Assembly: GCA_027563935.2 (NCBI GenBank)
Contig: CM050450.1
Span: 7,609,957-7,673,956 of the forward strand
DNA length: 64,000 bases
Source of the DNA: Costus lasius
Lineage: Eukaryota > Streptophyta > Magnoliopsida > Zingiberales > Costaceae
Reading direction: 5' to 3'
Positions 11,561 to 23,612 of the stretch are shown piece after piece (positions within the stretch are counted from its first letter, which is position 1; each line of letters opens with the position of its first letter). The notes under the pieces were generated by a model, which was not told the origin of the DNA, did not search any database, and was given only the letters and a program-made list of their open reading frames with translations. A program made the translations under genes and the position numbers.

Positions 11561-13705
11561 TGACTCAACCACAGTTGTCAAATAGTGTAACAAATCTTAG
11601 TGCATTTAGGATTCTAGGGGTCAGTTGCCTGTAAAAGGGTGACAGTTGTAAATGGTTGATGCTGCCTTTGAGTTGCCTTGTTTGAGTTGTACTGAGGTTT
11701 TGGCCTGAGTGGAACTTCTACTAATTGGGTTGCTCTTTTTTATCTGTACCAAGACGATGCTTCTTCTACAGCTGCAAAGGAGTAAAAGTTATCTATAGTT
11801 CATTTTCAAGATAGAAGAAAAAAAGCAATATCAAAGGTCTGAGAACAAAGAGACTAGAAAGGAGCGAGTGCATAACAGATGATGAATAAGGTGTGAAGTA
11901 AAAGAAAATGTTGTGTAATATTTGCATGTGGTTAGAGTAACATCTCACAATCATGGCCCTCATCCTTTTAGAGTTCTGCTATGTTATATTATTGTTTTGG
12001 TTCTAAATAAGTGAGCCTAGCGCTAGGCAAGTAGGGATGTGCAAAAAAATTATTCGAACTGTCGAACTATAGTTAATCGAATTGAATCGGTTTTTCAATT
12101 AACCAAACCGAATGGTTCCTTAACCAGTTTGTTTTTCGGCGGTTTCAACGGTTACCTGTTTAGGATTTGGCTAAACTGCTGGTTAACTACTGAACCGATA
12201 TGTAATATATTTTATATAAAATATTTATTTATATATAAAAATAAATTTTTATATTAAAATAATTATATTTATATAATTATCTAAATTAGTTAACCGAAAA
12301 CTAGAGGTTAACCGAACCAATTAACCAACGATTAATCGAACTAGTTAACTGACGGTTAACTAAAAACTAGCTGTTAACTAAAAACTAGCGGTTAACCGGT
12401 CAAATTAAAAAATATACTATAATTTAAGAAAAAAAATTTATGACAAGTTAACCGATTGACTGATTAACCGTTTGACTAGTTAATCGGTCAAATTGATTTA
12501 AAAACGATTCATGATTTTTATTAAATCGAATGATTTGATTAATTGATTGACCAAGTCAACTGGTTCGATTAAAGACGAAAGGCTCTCCTAACAGACCCCT
12601 AATCCCTCATAAAGATTTGCACCACCAAGCAATCAATAATAACTAAAAAAAGCATTAAGAAGATCGAAGAAATTTTCACAGCAAAGGGCCTTTGCTGCGC
12701 GCAATGCAGGGGGTGTAGTAATCACTTGTGCACGCATCTTAAAGTAGGAGGGGGAATGGCGATATAAAGTCAACACACAAATACAAGTCAATATATATGA
12801 TTTTTTTTACCTTGGTATATATAGATCCTAACCCAGGCTTATGGTAGAAATTTTGTGCCCTCAAGTACCCTACTCCTTACTCCGTTGCGATGAAAATTTG
12901 TCTCCCCTCTCTGAAAATACTTACTAGCTTATCTTCAACAAAAAAACTCTGACGATCTTCTCTCATCTCCGACGATCTTCCACTCTTCACCCTCTCCGAC
13001 GATTTTCAATGGCTGCCACTCTCTTCTATAATTTCTCGTAAGTTTTTTATTTTTCATTCTTAGAATCTTTCTCTGAAGCTCCACCCCTCTTCGCGGATGT
13101 CATCTTCTCGGGAGAACGATCTTCCAAAACCTTAGTTAAGGTTTTCTAGCGAGGTTAATTTTTAGGCAAAAATATGTAAAATCAAGTAACATACAAGTAG
13201 GACGATTATCATGCTTTGTCCATTTGATATTTGGAAAAGAATTTTCATTGTCATTCGTACCTTTTTACAGCAGTACTCTTAGAGAACTCTAACTAGGGTT
13301 TTGGAAGCTACTGTCCCAAAGACAACATCCACGAAGAGAGATGGAGATTCCAAGAAAGATTTTAGTGAAGAAAGATAAAAAAACCTTATAAGAAGCCGAG
13401 AGAGGAGGCCACCAAAAATCATGAGAGAGGGTGGAAGACGTCGAAAATCATGAAAGAACTTGGAGGCCACTAGAAATCATAGGAGACGGTGAAGAGCAGA
13501 CAATCGTCGGAGATCAGCTAGCAAGGATTTTCAAAGAAGAGAGCTCGCGGTGATTTGTCCTGACGAGAAAGAAGATGTGGGATTTTTATGTATTCTGACT
13601 AAAATTTCGTGTGGCTTGACTTGGTGTTGTGATTTGTGCGGACACTTTGGGATACCTGTGCCAAAGATTAGGATACCTGCTGCCAAAATTTTTTCTTCAC
13701 TAAAT
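11561..13705. other. Intergenic, 3' side of the tetraspanin gene
   Basis: It holds the tetraspanin 3' UTR and, from 12032, the AACCG/GGTTAAC repeat block. From 12640 to 13700 I see no gene. The ATG at 13010 opens only a short frame. Confidence 0.55.
12032..12590. repeat. AT-rich block with scattered GGTTAACC/GTTAACCG motifs, possible hAT-like MITE
   Basis: It starts TAGGGATGTGCAAAA, close to the end of the complete hAT-type element at 46601. It contains more than ten degenerate copies of a GGTTAACCG/ACCGGTTAA motif on both strands. I could not find a matching inverted end or an 8-bp duplication, so the outer limit is approximate. Confidence 0.4.
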
Positions 13706-14135
13706 ATCTTTGCCACAGACAATGCCTTCTCCAGCCTGCCCCCGGGCTCGACGACCAGCTAATGGCTGCCATGATGCGGGTTCCATATTCTTCCTTCTGC
13801 CTTCTCAATCCTTCAATTCCAGACAGTGAGCAAACCAATGAGAACAGAGGCAAGCGACGCGAACAATGGCGGGTTCCTGTTGAACGTGACGACCAGCTGA
13901 CACCAGGTGAACGTGTCGTCGGGGGTTGTGAATGCCACAATTAGAAACTTCATATTCTCAGACGGCCGGTTGGCTGTGTACACGGTTAATCAGGTGCTGC
14001 TTCCTACGGACCTCTTGGGATCCCGTTCAGCCACTTCCATTGATGCTTCTGCTGCTGTGAACTCGAACTGGAGCGCTATCTGGGGGAGGCATTGCTTTTG
14101 CTGCGGCAGCTGCTTCACTCTGGCTGAGCTTCTAA
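13706..14135 (+). pseudogene. Fasciclin-like arabinogalactan protein (FLA) pseudogene fragment
   Basis: FAS1-domain landmarks appear in order in shifting frames: IFATDNAFSSL (13706 onward, the H1-like box), HILPS (from 13784), FQTVSKPMRTEAS, FLLNVTTS, then a TGA stop. VNVSSGVVNATI and LAVYTVNQVLLPTDLLG (about 13907-14020) follow and match the family H2 box and the end of FAS1. After another frame change, a hydrophobic GIAFAAAAASLWLSF tail ends at TAA 14133-14135, which looks like the GPI-attachment signal of FLA proteins. Functional relatives are GPI-anchored cell-wall adhesion proteins. At least two frame changes and one internal stop, plus the missing N-terminus, mark this copy as dead. Confidence 0.75.
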
Positions 14136-14681
14136 GTTCTGATGCAATTGGACTTTCATGAGCTTTGTTCTCGTATCTGGTATCCTCAGTTTCCTATGTT
14201 CCCGCTTATTCTGAACCGCATTTGCAATTTTTTTTTTCCAAAAACAAGAAGATAAATTTTATATAACCAAGTAAAGATTTACAAATTATGTATAGTCTCA
14301 CTAACCCATCCCACTCTCACAGGATCCCGAAAAGATTTTCCCAAGAGTCTCCCCTGTATTTCCTTCGTACATCCTAATAAGTTCTCGCATACATCCAAAT
14401 ACATAAAGGGAACACACCAATCACAGCATACCAATATCACAAAGACATCGACTAGATCCCCAGATACAATTTGATCAAAATACAAGGGTATGAAGCATGA
14501 ATTTCCTTCACAGGAACTGGTGCGCGGTAAAGCCGCCAGCAGTGGAACTTAGTGCGCCGGACTCTCGTAACTTCAAGGATGTTTTTGTCGTTTTGCAGAA
14601 TCCTAAGGGAACCCGATCATGAGGTGCGCCAACCTGTCTCCGACCTGCACATATACCGATCAAGGGGACTGTCATTAACAA

Positions 14682-15395
14682 CTATATTAAAGATATAAAA
14701 GCAGCCCGAGATATCAGCAATAATCCTCCCAAAGTTTTAAGAAAGCAATAATTTGGTAGTCCATGTCCGCCCACCAAAATTTCTTTATAACTTTTGATTT
14801 TACATCCGATACCAAGCTCTGGATGAAGACCATAATGCCCCTGCCATGAGAGCCAATGTTTTGTTGTTCCTATAACACCAGATGTAATAGATAGCCCTGT
14901 AAAGAAGAGCTTTCTAATATAGTTCAGATTTGCATCCCCTTTCTTCCATTGCTGCGAAAGATGAGTCAAAATCCCCTCCCAATTGTCCCCAGCCGAGATG
15001 ATACCGCATCCTCTTTTAATCAATTTCCAAAGGTCTACAATAGCCTCACATTGGAAGAAGAGATGGTTAATAATTTCCGAATATGATTTACAAAGCATAC
15101 ATGTGGGCTCCTGCACCATTCCCATTCATATAATCTTGCTCGGGTACTTAAATGTTTTAGATAAAACAACCACACGAAGGAGTAATGTGGAATCCGGTCT
15201 TTAAACCACACCATATCTTTTCAAAACATCTCAACACCGTAAACTTGACCCTCATAAGCCGATTTGATTGAGAATTGGCCATTGGTGGTCGGCATTTGCA
15301 TATTCTGATTCGCATTTGCAGACGGATTTCTATGTACAGTATCTTTAAATAAAAGATGATTGATTGCATCGTAACACCTGTTACCAAGCCTCTAG
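14682..15395 (-). pseudogene. LINE (non-LTR retrotransposon) 3'-end relic with zf-RVT motif
   Basis: Reading the minus strand from about 15395, one frame has NGQFSIKSAYE, a TGA stop, then VWFKDRIPHYSFVWLFYL. After a one-base frame change the other frame carries PTCMLC and then INHLFFQCEAIVDLW, giving the CxxC...HLFFxC pattern of the zinc-binding domain (zf-RVT) at the C-terminus of plant LINE reverse transcriptases. The catalytic RT part is absent. The frame change and stop show it is dead. Confidence 0.75.
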
Positions 15396-15462
15396 CTGTT
15401 ATGATTTTGGAATTCACTTTCAAACTTTTCATGGTTGAAACAATAGATATATCATCGTTAAC

Positions 15463-15941
15463 GGGTGTGCAAACAAGAGTTTGGTACTCTTATTAATACC
15501 AAATTTTTAGTACCAAACTTTTGAATTTTAAAATTTAGATATTAGTACCAAAGTACCAAAATAGATATTGGTATTAAAATCCTAAATTTTTTTAAAAAGT
15601 TACCAAAATATGGACTATTACTAACTTAAATTAAAAATTAAAAATTAAAAAAATTAATATTATTAAATTAAATTAAAATTTTTAAAAAATTAATGGCTAA
15701 TGGTTACTGGTTGGTGGAATAGTATTTTATAATATTATTAAATTAAATTAAAATTTTTAAAAATAAAAAAATAAAAATATATATTCAGAAATTCATGATT
15801 TTTCTGAATTAACATTTAGGTACAGTACCAATACCATAATCCCAATTAAAAAATTGGTACCTATATCAAAATACCAATATGTATCATCGAATATAAAAAT
15901 TTTTGAGACGATACTTGGGTACCGGTATCGTTTACTCACCC
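15463..15941. repeat. Inverted-repeat element, GGTACC/TACCAA-rich
   Basis: The left end GGGTGTGCAAAC and the right end GTTTACTCACCC are inverted copies with 10 of 12 matches. Inside are many TAGTACCAAA and ATTGGTA motifs in both orientations and a TTAAATTAAAATTTTTAAAAA duplication. No clear target duplication was found; probably an old non-autonomous DNA transposon. Confidence 0.45.
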
Positions 15942-16563
15942 ATATCCTGTAATCCTGACAGATTATAGTACTTTCATAACAATTAAATGCCCAAAAGAAT
16001 AAACAGAAGGTACAAATATAAATAATGTATCTATATTGTTTGTCCGATTGTCACAATTTTATCTGTGAAATATATGTTCTTTTGACAGTACAATGTAAAA
16101 AGTAACAAAATGAGAAAGTACAAGATGTCCTTTTCTGTTCATAGTTGACAAGATTTCGCCATAAATAACAATTATTAGAAGAAAAAAAAGATTTTGATGT
16201 GTCAGCATAACATATCCAACGAATCGACAAGTAGATTAATGTGCTGATTGAACAAACGACATCCACTTTCATTGAATTTCCAGATACCAATCATTCGTGC
16301 ACACGATGTTTTAAATTGCAGGGCTCCACCTAATTGTAGCCAGCCCCTCATGCTTATACATGTGCACGGCACCTCAAAATCGCCAGAGAAAATAAATTTG
16401 CTCGGCATAGTATTGATGGCCACCACAGTTTTGAAACTTCGCCACTAAACGAACCCATTTAAAGCTAATCACTGAAAAAAACTTAAAAAGATTCTAAATC
16501 TTCAGTGTTACTATCAACCCGGTTTTTACTGAGATGGTGGAAGATCTCTTTGGTTATGAACCC

Positions 16564-18690
16564 TGTTACGTCCGTGATAGAAACGGACGAATGAGAAACA
16601 GTTTTAGAGTAAAATAATAATAATTTAATGATAGGATGGGACGCCACCCTGGCATCGGTGGTCGTGCCCATACCTTTCCTTTTTCCCCCATCCTGTTGTG
16701 TCGCGCGCACCTCTTTTTATCTCCTTCCCGTTGCCCGTCGCTCTCTTCACCGAACGAACGAACTCATCTCTTCCTCTGTTAACGCATTCTCCTTCGTCTT
16801 CGACCGGTGCTCGTCCTCGCCCTTGGCTCGCGTTCCTTTCCTCCTGCCGGCGGACGCTGACCGGCGACGAGTTTTCTCCGTCCAACGACCGGAAATCCGG
16901 CCGTATTTCGCCCCTGTCTTCTTCCACGCGTACGCACCGACGAGAGACGCCGGTGAGCCCGAATCCAGTGCGTTTCGTCTCCGGCAACCTCGGCAAGACT
17001 TCCTCTAGTCTCGGCGGACGTTTCCGTCACCAGCCGACGCCTCCCCGACCGTCGTCTTCTCCGGCTCCGGCGTGTTGCGCGAGCGGCGCCGCAGACTTCG
17101 ACCGTAGATCTACGCGATCTCCGGCATCTCCTTGGAAAACCGACTGTACGACCGGACTCACCCCGCCGGCGGCTTCCTGGTGACACTTCGGAAATTCCGG
17201 TCAGCCGCCGAAATCACTGTTCCGGCGATCACTGTAGCGGCGGCACTACTGTTCCGGCGAACTTTCCGGCGAACCTCGAGTTCCGTGCCGACGACTCGGT
17301 TACGCGCGCGTGGTTGGTTCTCGCGTATTCCGACGTCCGTGGTGATTATTGCGTTCGCACGTGGCTGCGAACTAGGTTAGTACCCGAACCCTCTCCGTAC
17401 GTATACAAATGCCTGTGATCAATCCTGGATTGTACATCTACCGAACTTGATTAAGAACATAATCTGATCTGTGTAATCTAATGAAACCGGTTTAGCATGA
17501 TTAGTGATAATTATGATTAAAATGGATTAAGTGGAACACTGTAGCTTATACGATGCTTTAACTTGTTAGGACCTGTTACCTGATCTCGTGCTTATTGGAT
17601 TGGATCTGTTCTGTTCATCTACTGTTGAGGTAGGGATTCTACCTCCGTCCTTTGTTACGGTGCCAACCGCATGTGTAGTTAGCGGCACCTTCCTTATTGC
17701 TTATCCTTACTGTTGATTACCGTTCTAATTTCCGTTCTGCTCTGTGTACGTTTCTGTTGACATAAGCCCTTGCATGAAACATGGTATGAGTATTTTCGGT
17801 TCCTGCATGTTTATTTGTAGTTGGTAGGTGGTATGAGTCTGTACATGTATAGTGAGGACTGAATGTCTAGCGATAGACATGTCAGTATACCTCAGATACT
17901 ACCTGTGAGATTTCTGTCGAGACTGTATGATCGTCTCTGACCGAGAGAGTCCCACGTTATGGGCTTGAGGTCTGTTATCAACCCAATGAGGGGTTGTACT
18001 GAGTGTAGGACGCTACACTAGCGGGCTGTCGACGGACAGTCGTCTCTACTGTTCGGGGAGCCATCAGTAGGGACCACTCTATTTTATAGAGTTGCGGGTC
18101 GTGGACCACTGCTGTACCAGCTCCTAGATTTTTACCTGTGTTTGAGGATTCACATATATATATTGATATATTGAGATTTGACTATACTCTATATGGTCAT
18201 ATAGAGTCTTGGTTGTCTTCTGGTAATCCCTGTATCTGATCATGCACCATATTATTGTGCTATCCCTACTTAGCCTCCGGCTAACCCCCTTCGGTTTGCC
18301 TCCAGGTTCAGGCGCGGCTCCATCTGGAGCAGAGTAGATAGATAGTAGTTGACCACCAGTCTGGGTGGGCTGTATTGCATTCTGGTCTGTTATTATGTTT
18401 ATGTTATATTGTTGGACTCTGTTGACCGCTGCGCCGGTCAGGTTATCTGTTGTTGTCGACCGCTGCGCCGGTCCTGTTACTGTCATTTCTGTTGACCGCT
18501 GCGCCGGTCTATATTTCGTATCTGTCAGTATTGTATTATGGACATTTTATGGCCAGGTTGGCCTCTGGTTAGACTATTTTATTCAGTCTGTACCTTTCGG
18601 TTGTCAGTTTGATTTGACAGGTACAGTGTTGTGCATCCCGAGGTCCGGGATTCCCGGCGTGGGGTCCGGGTGGATTTTCGGGGTGTAACA
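16564..18690 (+). repeat. 5' LTR of the gypsy element
   Basis: It begins TGTTACGTCC and ends GGGGTGTAACA, with TGTTAC/GTAACA as short terminal inverted repeats. The segment from about 16800 to 17380 is GC-rich with CpG-dense CCGGCG strings, which creates long but meaningless open frames on both strands. A TTTTATAG box near 18083 could serve as a core promoter. Three hairpin units lie at 18424-18509. Confidence 0.95.
18424..18509. repeat. Triple 16-bp hairpin repeat in the LTR
   Basis: GACCGCTGCGCCGGTC occurs at 18424-18439, 18458-18473 and 18494-18509. Each copy can pair GACCG with CGGTC around a six-base loop. The same trio is at 25473-25558 in the 3' LTR. The role is unknown. Confidence 0.85.
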
Positions 18691-18694
18691 ATTA

Positions 18695-18706
18695 TGGTAT
18701 CAGAGG
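18695..18706 (+). other. Primer binding site, initiator tRNA-Met type
   Basis: TGGTATCAGAGG starts four bases after the 5' LTR. It is complementary to the 3' end of initiator tRNA-Met apart from the last base, as in most plant Ty3/gypsy elements. Confidence 0.9.
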
Positions 18707-18850
18707 TTAGGTTCAGGATCTTATATGGGACATAAGGACTTAGGATCAAACCTTAGGGTTTAAGATCGCGTTAGTGTTAAGCGCTTTCGATTATGATAAT
18801 CTGTGATTTTGATTAACGTAACCATTTGTGTTGTTGGTGCGTTACAGGAA

Positions 18851-21800
18851 ATGGCACCTAAGAAAAGTTCCCGTCTTGGACGAGTGGCGGGATTAGCACG
18901 AGAAGCATTGAGTGCGCCACTCAGCTGGATGCGAAAAGCTTCAGGTTCTGGCAGTGAAAGAAGGGAAGAACCCTCCGTGGCCGCCCCGCGTATCCAATAC
19001 GGCGATGACGTCAGTGAAGTAGGAAGCAGACGGCACGCACCAGAACCTCCAGTCCAAGAACCTCCACGGCGTAGAGCGCGTGAAACTCCCTCGACTGCAG
19101 CGTTGGAGTTAGCGTCTCGCTTTACCACCATGGGGGAACGACGATTTGGAGTGTTTTCTGGCAAACCAGACCCGTGGGAAGCCACACATTGGCTGGAGAG
19201 TGTGACAGACACTCTGAATTTACTAGAATGCCCTAATGATCAACGAGTCAAATTGGTAGTTTATTTCTTTCAGGGTGATGCAAAGGCATGGTTTGCGAGT
19301 CTTGAGCAGACCATTGGAGCAGCCCGCTTTGACTGGGACATTTTCTGTGGGGCTTTCCATACTGAGTATTTCCCTCGGACCTTTCGGGAAACACTGCGTC
19401 AAGAATATGTGCATCTGGAGCAGAATGGACGATCTGTCGACGAATATTTAGTAGATTTCCAACGATTATCAGCAATGTTTCCTACTATGACTCCTACAGT
19501 TGAAGACAGATCTGAACAATTTATTCGTGGACTGGATCCTGAAATTTCACGAGGGACCAACTCAGCTTCCCTCGATGACTTTTCAGCTGTGGTTGCTATG
19601 GCGCGCCGAACTGAACAGCGTGAGAAGGCTATTGAGCAGAAACAGCGCAAGGGCAAGGCAACTGCCTCGAGCCATTCTAGGGAGTCTGGGTTTTCTGCCA
19701 GCCGAAGTCCACCTATGCAGCGTTCTAATGCTCGTTCGATTCAGCCGGGTCGGAAATCATGGGCCCTAGGGTCCATGTCTGCTCGTTCTTTCCAATCGCC
19801 TCCACCAAGTGTTGGATCTTCTCCGGACACGAGGGCCTGCTATCAGTGTGGGGAAGTGGGCCATATTTCCCGGGACTGCCCACTTCAATATGTTCAGTGC
19901 CACTACTGTCATGAGATGGGTCATTATAAGAGCCACTGTCCAAATAGGGGCAAGCAACCTCAGGGTGCCCCTAGTACACAGAGATCTGCCCCACCTGCTC
20001 GACGAGGACAGCATCGACCTCCTCGCCGCGGTCACACTACACCGACTCCCCAGGGTAGACCGCAACAGGCACCCGCGACGGGCCAGACTTATGCGCTGAC
20101 TGAGCAGGATGCACAGCGCGAGACAGGCAACGTTATGCGAGGTATCATTTCCGTATTCAGTACACCTGCATGCTTATTGATCGATACTGGTAGCTCGTAC
20201 TCTTTTATGTCATATGCTTATGTGAAAAAGTTGGAACTAGAACCAGTCTTCTCTCAACACGATATGACGGTATCCGTACCCTCTGGGGGTACGTTACGAT
20301 CGTACTTAGAGGTACGGCAGTGCCCTCTAAATTTCAACGGATTGATTATATACTCGGATCTGATGTTACTGGAATTCTCAGATTTCGATATTATTCTTGG
20401 GATGAATTGGTTATCTTATAACCGTGTGGTGGTTGATTGCGACGACTGCACGGTGGTATTCAAGGGTCATGATTATATGACATATACGTTTTCTGGAGTA
20501 TCTGGTCAGATTGCTCCTATAATTTCTGCTATGCAAGCCAGGAGGTTGCTTAGCAGTGGATGTCATGGTTATCTTATGTCCATTGTCGATACGGGGGATC
20601 AGACCCCGATTCCTGTCGAGCGTGTGCCAGTTGTCAGGAAGTTTCTTGATGTGTTTCCTGAGGACTTACCTGGATTACCACCCAGCAGAGATATAGATTT
20701 TGCTATTGATCTCCAGCCTGGTACGGCGCCTATCTCCAAAGCACCGTATCGGATGGCGCCCCGTGAGCTTGAGGAATTGAAAGTTCAATTACAGGAGCTT
20801 CTTGATAAGGGATTTATCAGACCCAGTGCATCTCCCTGGGGTGCTCCTATTCTATTTGTAAAGAAAAAGGACGGTTCATTTCGACTGTGTGTGGACTACA
20901 GACAGTTGAATGCAGTTACTGTGAAGAATAAGTACCCCCTACCAAGAATCGATGACTTATTTGACCAGCTCAAGGGTACTTCTGTCTATTCTAAAATTGA
21001 CTTGAGATCAGGTTATCACCAGTTAAGAATTCGTGGAGAAGACGTGTCGAAGACTGCCTTTCGAACACGTTATGGGCATTACGAGTTTCTCGTTATGCCC
21101 TTCGGTCTGACAAATGCTCCAGCGGCCTTCATGGATATGATGAATCGTGTGTTCATCAATTATCTTGATCAGTTTGTGGTAGTCTTTATTGATTACATAC
21201 TGATCTATTCTCGGAGCAGGGCTGAGCACAAGAGACACCTTCGGCTTGTGCTGGAGACCCTTAGAAGAGAGCAACTGTATGCTAAGTACAGCAAGTGTGC
21301 TTTTTGGCTAAGTGAAGTCTCTTTCTTAGGACATGTGATTTCCGGTGAGGGTGTGGCAGTTGACCCTGAAAAGATTAAAGCTGTTATAGAATGGGAAAGT
21401 CCGAAGACTGTGGCAGAAGTTCGGAGTTTTCTCGGATTGGCTGGATATTACCGGAAATTTGTCGAGGGATTTTCTAAAATTGCCGGTCCGCTTACAAATT
21501 TGACAAAGAAAGAGGTTAAATTCTGTTGGGACGAAAATTGTGAAAATAGTTTTATGGAATTAAAACAAAGATTGGTCAGTGCCCCTATCTTAGTACTTCC
21601 GACTGGTGACGAGGGGTATACAGTATACACAGATGCCTCTTTCCAAGGCTTAGGTGCTGTATTGATGCAGCATGGTAAGGTAATAGCGTATGCCTCCCGA
21701 CAACTTAAAGAGCATGAGAAGAACTACCCGGTACATGATTTGGAGTTAGCCGCGGTGGTATTCGCCCTTAAGATTTGGCGACATTATTTATACGGAGTTA

Positions 21801-23514
21801 CATTTGAGATATTTACGGATCACCAAAGCCTAAAATATTTATTTTCACAAAAGGAACTGAATATGAGACAGCGTAGATGGGTGGAATTTCTTAAAGATTA
21901 TGATTGTACAATTAATTACCACCCGGGTAAAGCTAATGTGGTAGCATATGCACTAAGTAGAAAGACTGCAGGGGTGTTAGCTCACTTACGAGTAACACCG
22001 ACTGAATTGGCCCAACAGATGGCAGAATTAAGTGTTGAGATTGTGTGCCCCACGGAGCATGGTTGTTTAGCCGTGATGATGGCACAGTCCCCTATGGTAC
22101 AGAAGATTATTGAGGCGCAACCGAATGATTGGTACCTGCAGTCTATTATTGCAAAAGGAAAGAGAGAAGAATTTACCCAGGATGATCAAGGAGTAATCAG
22201 GTGCTGGAATAGGCTATGTGTACCTGAGATAATTAAGGAAGAATTACTAGCGGAAGCACACAAGTCGAGATTCGCGGTACATCCTGGTGCCACGAAAATG
22301 TATAATGACCTTCGGAAGTTTTATTGGTGGGAAGGCATGAAACGAGACGTGGCAGAGTACGTCGGGCGGTGCCTAGTATGCCAACAAGTGAAGATCGAGC
22401 ATAAGAAACCTTCTGGGCTCCTACAGAGTATTTCTATTCCGGAGTGGAAGTGGGAACATATTACTATGGACTTCGTGACGGATCTTCCTAGGTCGCGTTC
22501 AAGCCATGACTCGGTTTGGGTAGTCGTTGACCGTTTGACCAAGTCTGCCCATTTCATACCTATCAGAAAGAATTACTCCATGGACAAGCTGGCAAGGCTT
22601 TATTGCCAGGAGATTGTACGGCTACATGGGGTTCCTGCCAGTATTATTTCGGACAGAGACCCACGATTTACGTCCCGGTTCTGGGTTGGTTTACAGAAGG
22701 CCTTGGGAACTGAACTGCGGTTCAGTACGGCTTATCACCCGCAGACTGATGGACAGTCTGAGAGGACCATTCAGACCCTAGAGGACATGCTTCGAGCCAT
22801 CACATTGGACTTCACGGATGGTTGGGAGTGCCACCTGCATTTAGTGGAATTCGCCTATAATAATAGTTATCATTCGACGATCCAATGGCACCTTTTGAGG
22901 CTTTGTACGGTAGGAAGTGTAGATCTCCGGTGCTATGGGACGAAGCAGGGGAAAGCCGTGTGTTGGGACCGGCTATGTTAGCACATGATGCCGAGAGAGT
23001 TCAGATTATCAGACGGAGACTATTAGCTGCCCAAAGCCGACAAAAGAGTTACGCAGACAAGAGGCGGCGACCACTTGAATTTGATGTCGGTGACCACGTA
23101 TTCCTTCGGATTTCTCCGAAGAAGGGTACGACTAGATTCGGGTATGCTGGTAAGTTAGCCCCGAGATATATGGGTCCTTTCGAGATACTGGAGAGAGTTG
23201 GACCCGTCGCATACCGCTTAGCACTTCCGCCGATGTACTCGTATATTCATCCGGTGTTCCATGTGTCCATGTTGCGTAAATACATCGCGGATCCATCTCA
23301 CGTGTTAAACCATGGTACAGTCCCTGTCCAAGAAGATGCCACGTATGCCGAGATGCCTGTAGAGATCTTAGAGCGCAAAGAGCACAGGCTGAGGAATAAA
23401 GTAATCAGCCTGATTAAAGTCAGATGGAGACACCATCCCGAGAGTGAGGCTACCTGGGAACGTGAGGACGAATTTATGAGAAATCATCCGGATCTGTTTC
23501 CGGAAATGGAGTAA
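18851..23514 (+). pseudogene. Gypsy gag-pol polyprotein, frameshifted and with two altered active sites
   Basis: Start chosen at ATG 18851 ([11 protein letters not shown]); an upstream ATG at 18803 adds 16 uncharacteristic residues. Counting from 18851: gag capsid-like domain about 90-240; two CX2CX4HX4C zinc knuckles at 330 and 350; aspartic protease LIDTGSS with Asp445; RT with the FxDD box reading FIDY, so Asp781 is kept and residue 782 (21194-21196) is Tyr; RNase H with Asp928, Glu965 and Asp990 kept but the usual ADALSR box reading AYALSR, Tyr at 1033 (21947-21949). Integrase has an HHCC finger and a complete DD35E triad (Asp1207, Asp1268, Glu1304). A one-base frameshift near 22884 ends the first frame at 22981. 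The rest of integrase and the chromodomain-like tail continue in another frame to 23514. RT and RNase H are expected to be inactive. Confidence 0.92.
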
Positions 23515-23598
23515 ATGAGTGATCGTTGTATCAGTACTTTTGTAACCTTATTTGCTTATCAGTAATAATATGTTTTGAATTTGGGGACCAAATTCTTT

Positions 23599-23612
23599 GA
23601 AGGTGGATATAA
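23599..23612 (+). other. Polypurine tract region (degenerate)
   Basis: GAAGGTGGATATAA lies directly before the 3' LTR. It is purine-rich but interrupted by T, so it is a weak example of a plus-strand priming site. It is assigned mainly by position. Confidence 0.5.

Noticed and set aside
16625..17380. Overlapping open frames on both strands inside the gypsy 5' LTR (and their copies at 23674-24429)
   Set aside because: They arise from the GC-rich LTR composition, are present in both LTRs and match no protein family.
18803..18850. Upstream ATG for the gypsy polyprotein
   Set aside because: The 16 added residues are hydrophobic and unlike gag N-termini; the ATG at 18851 fits MAPKK-type starts.
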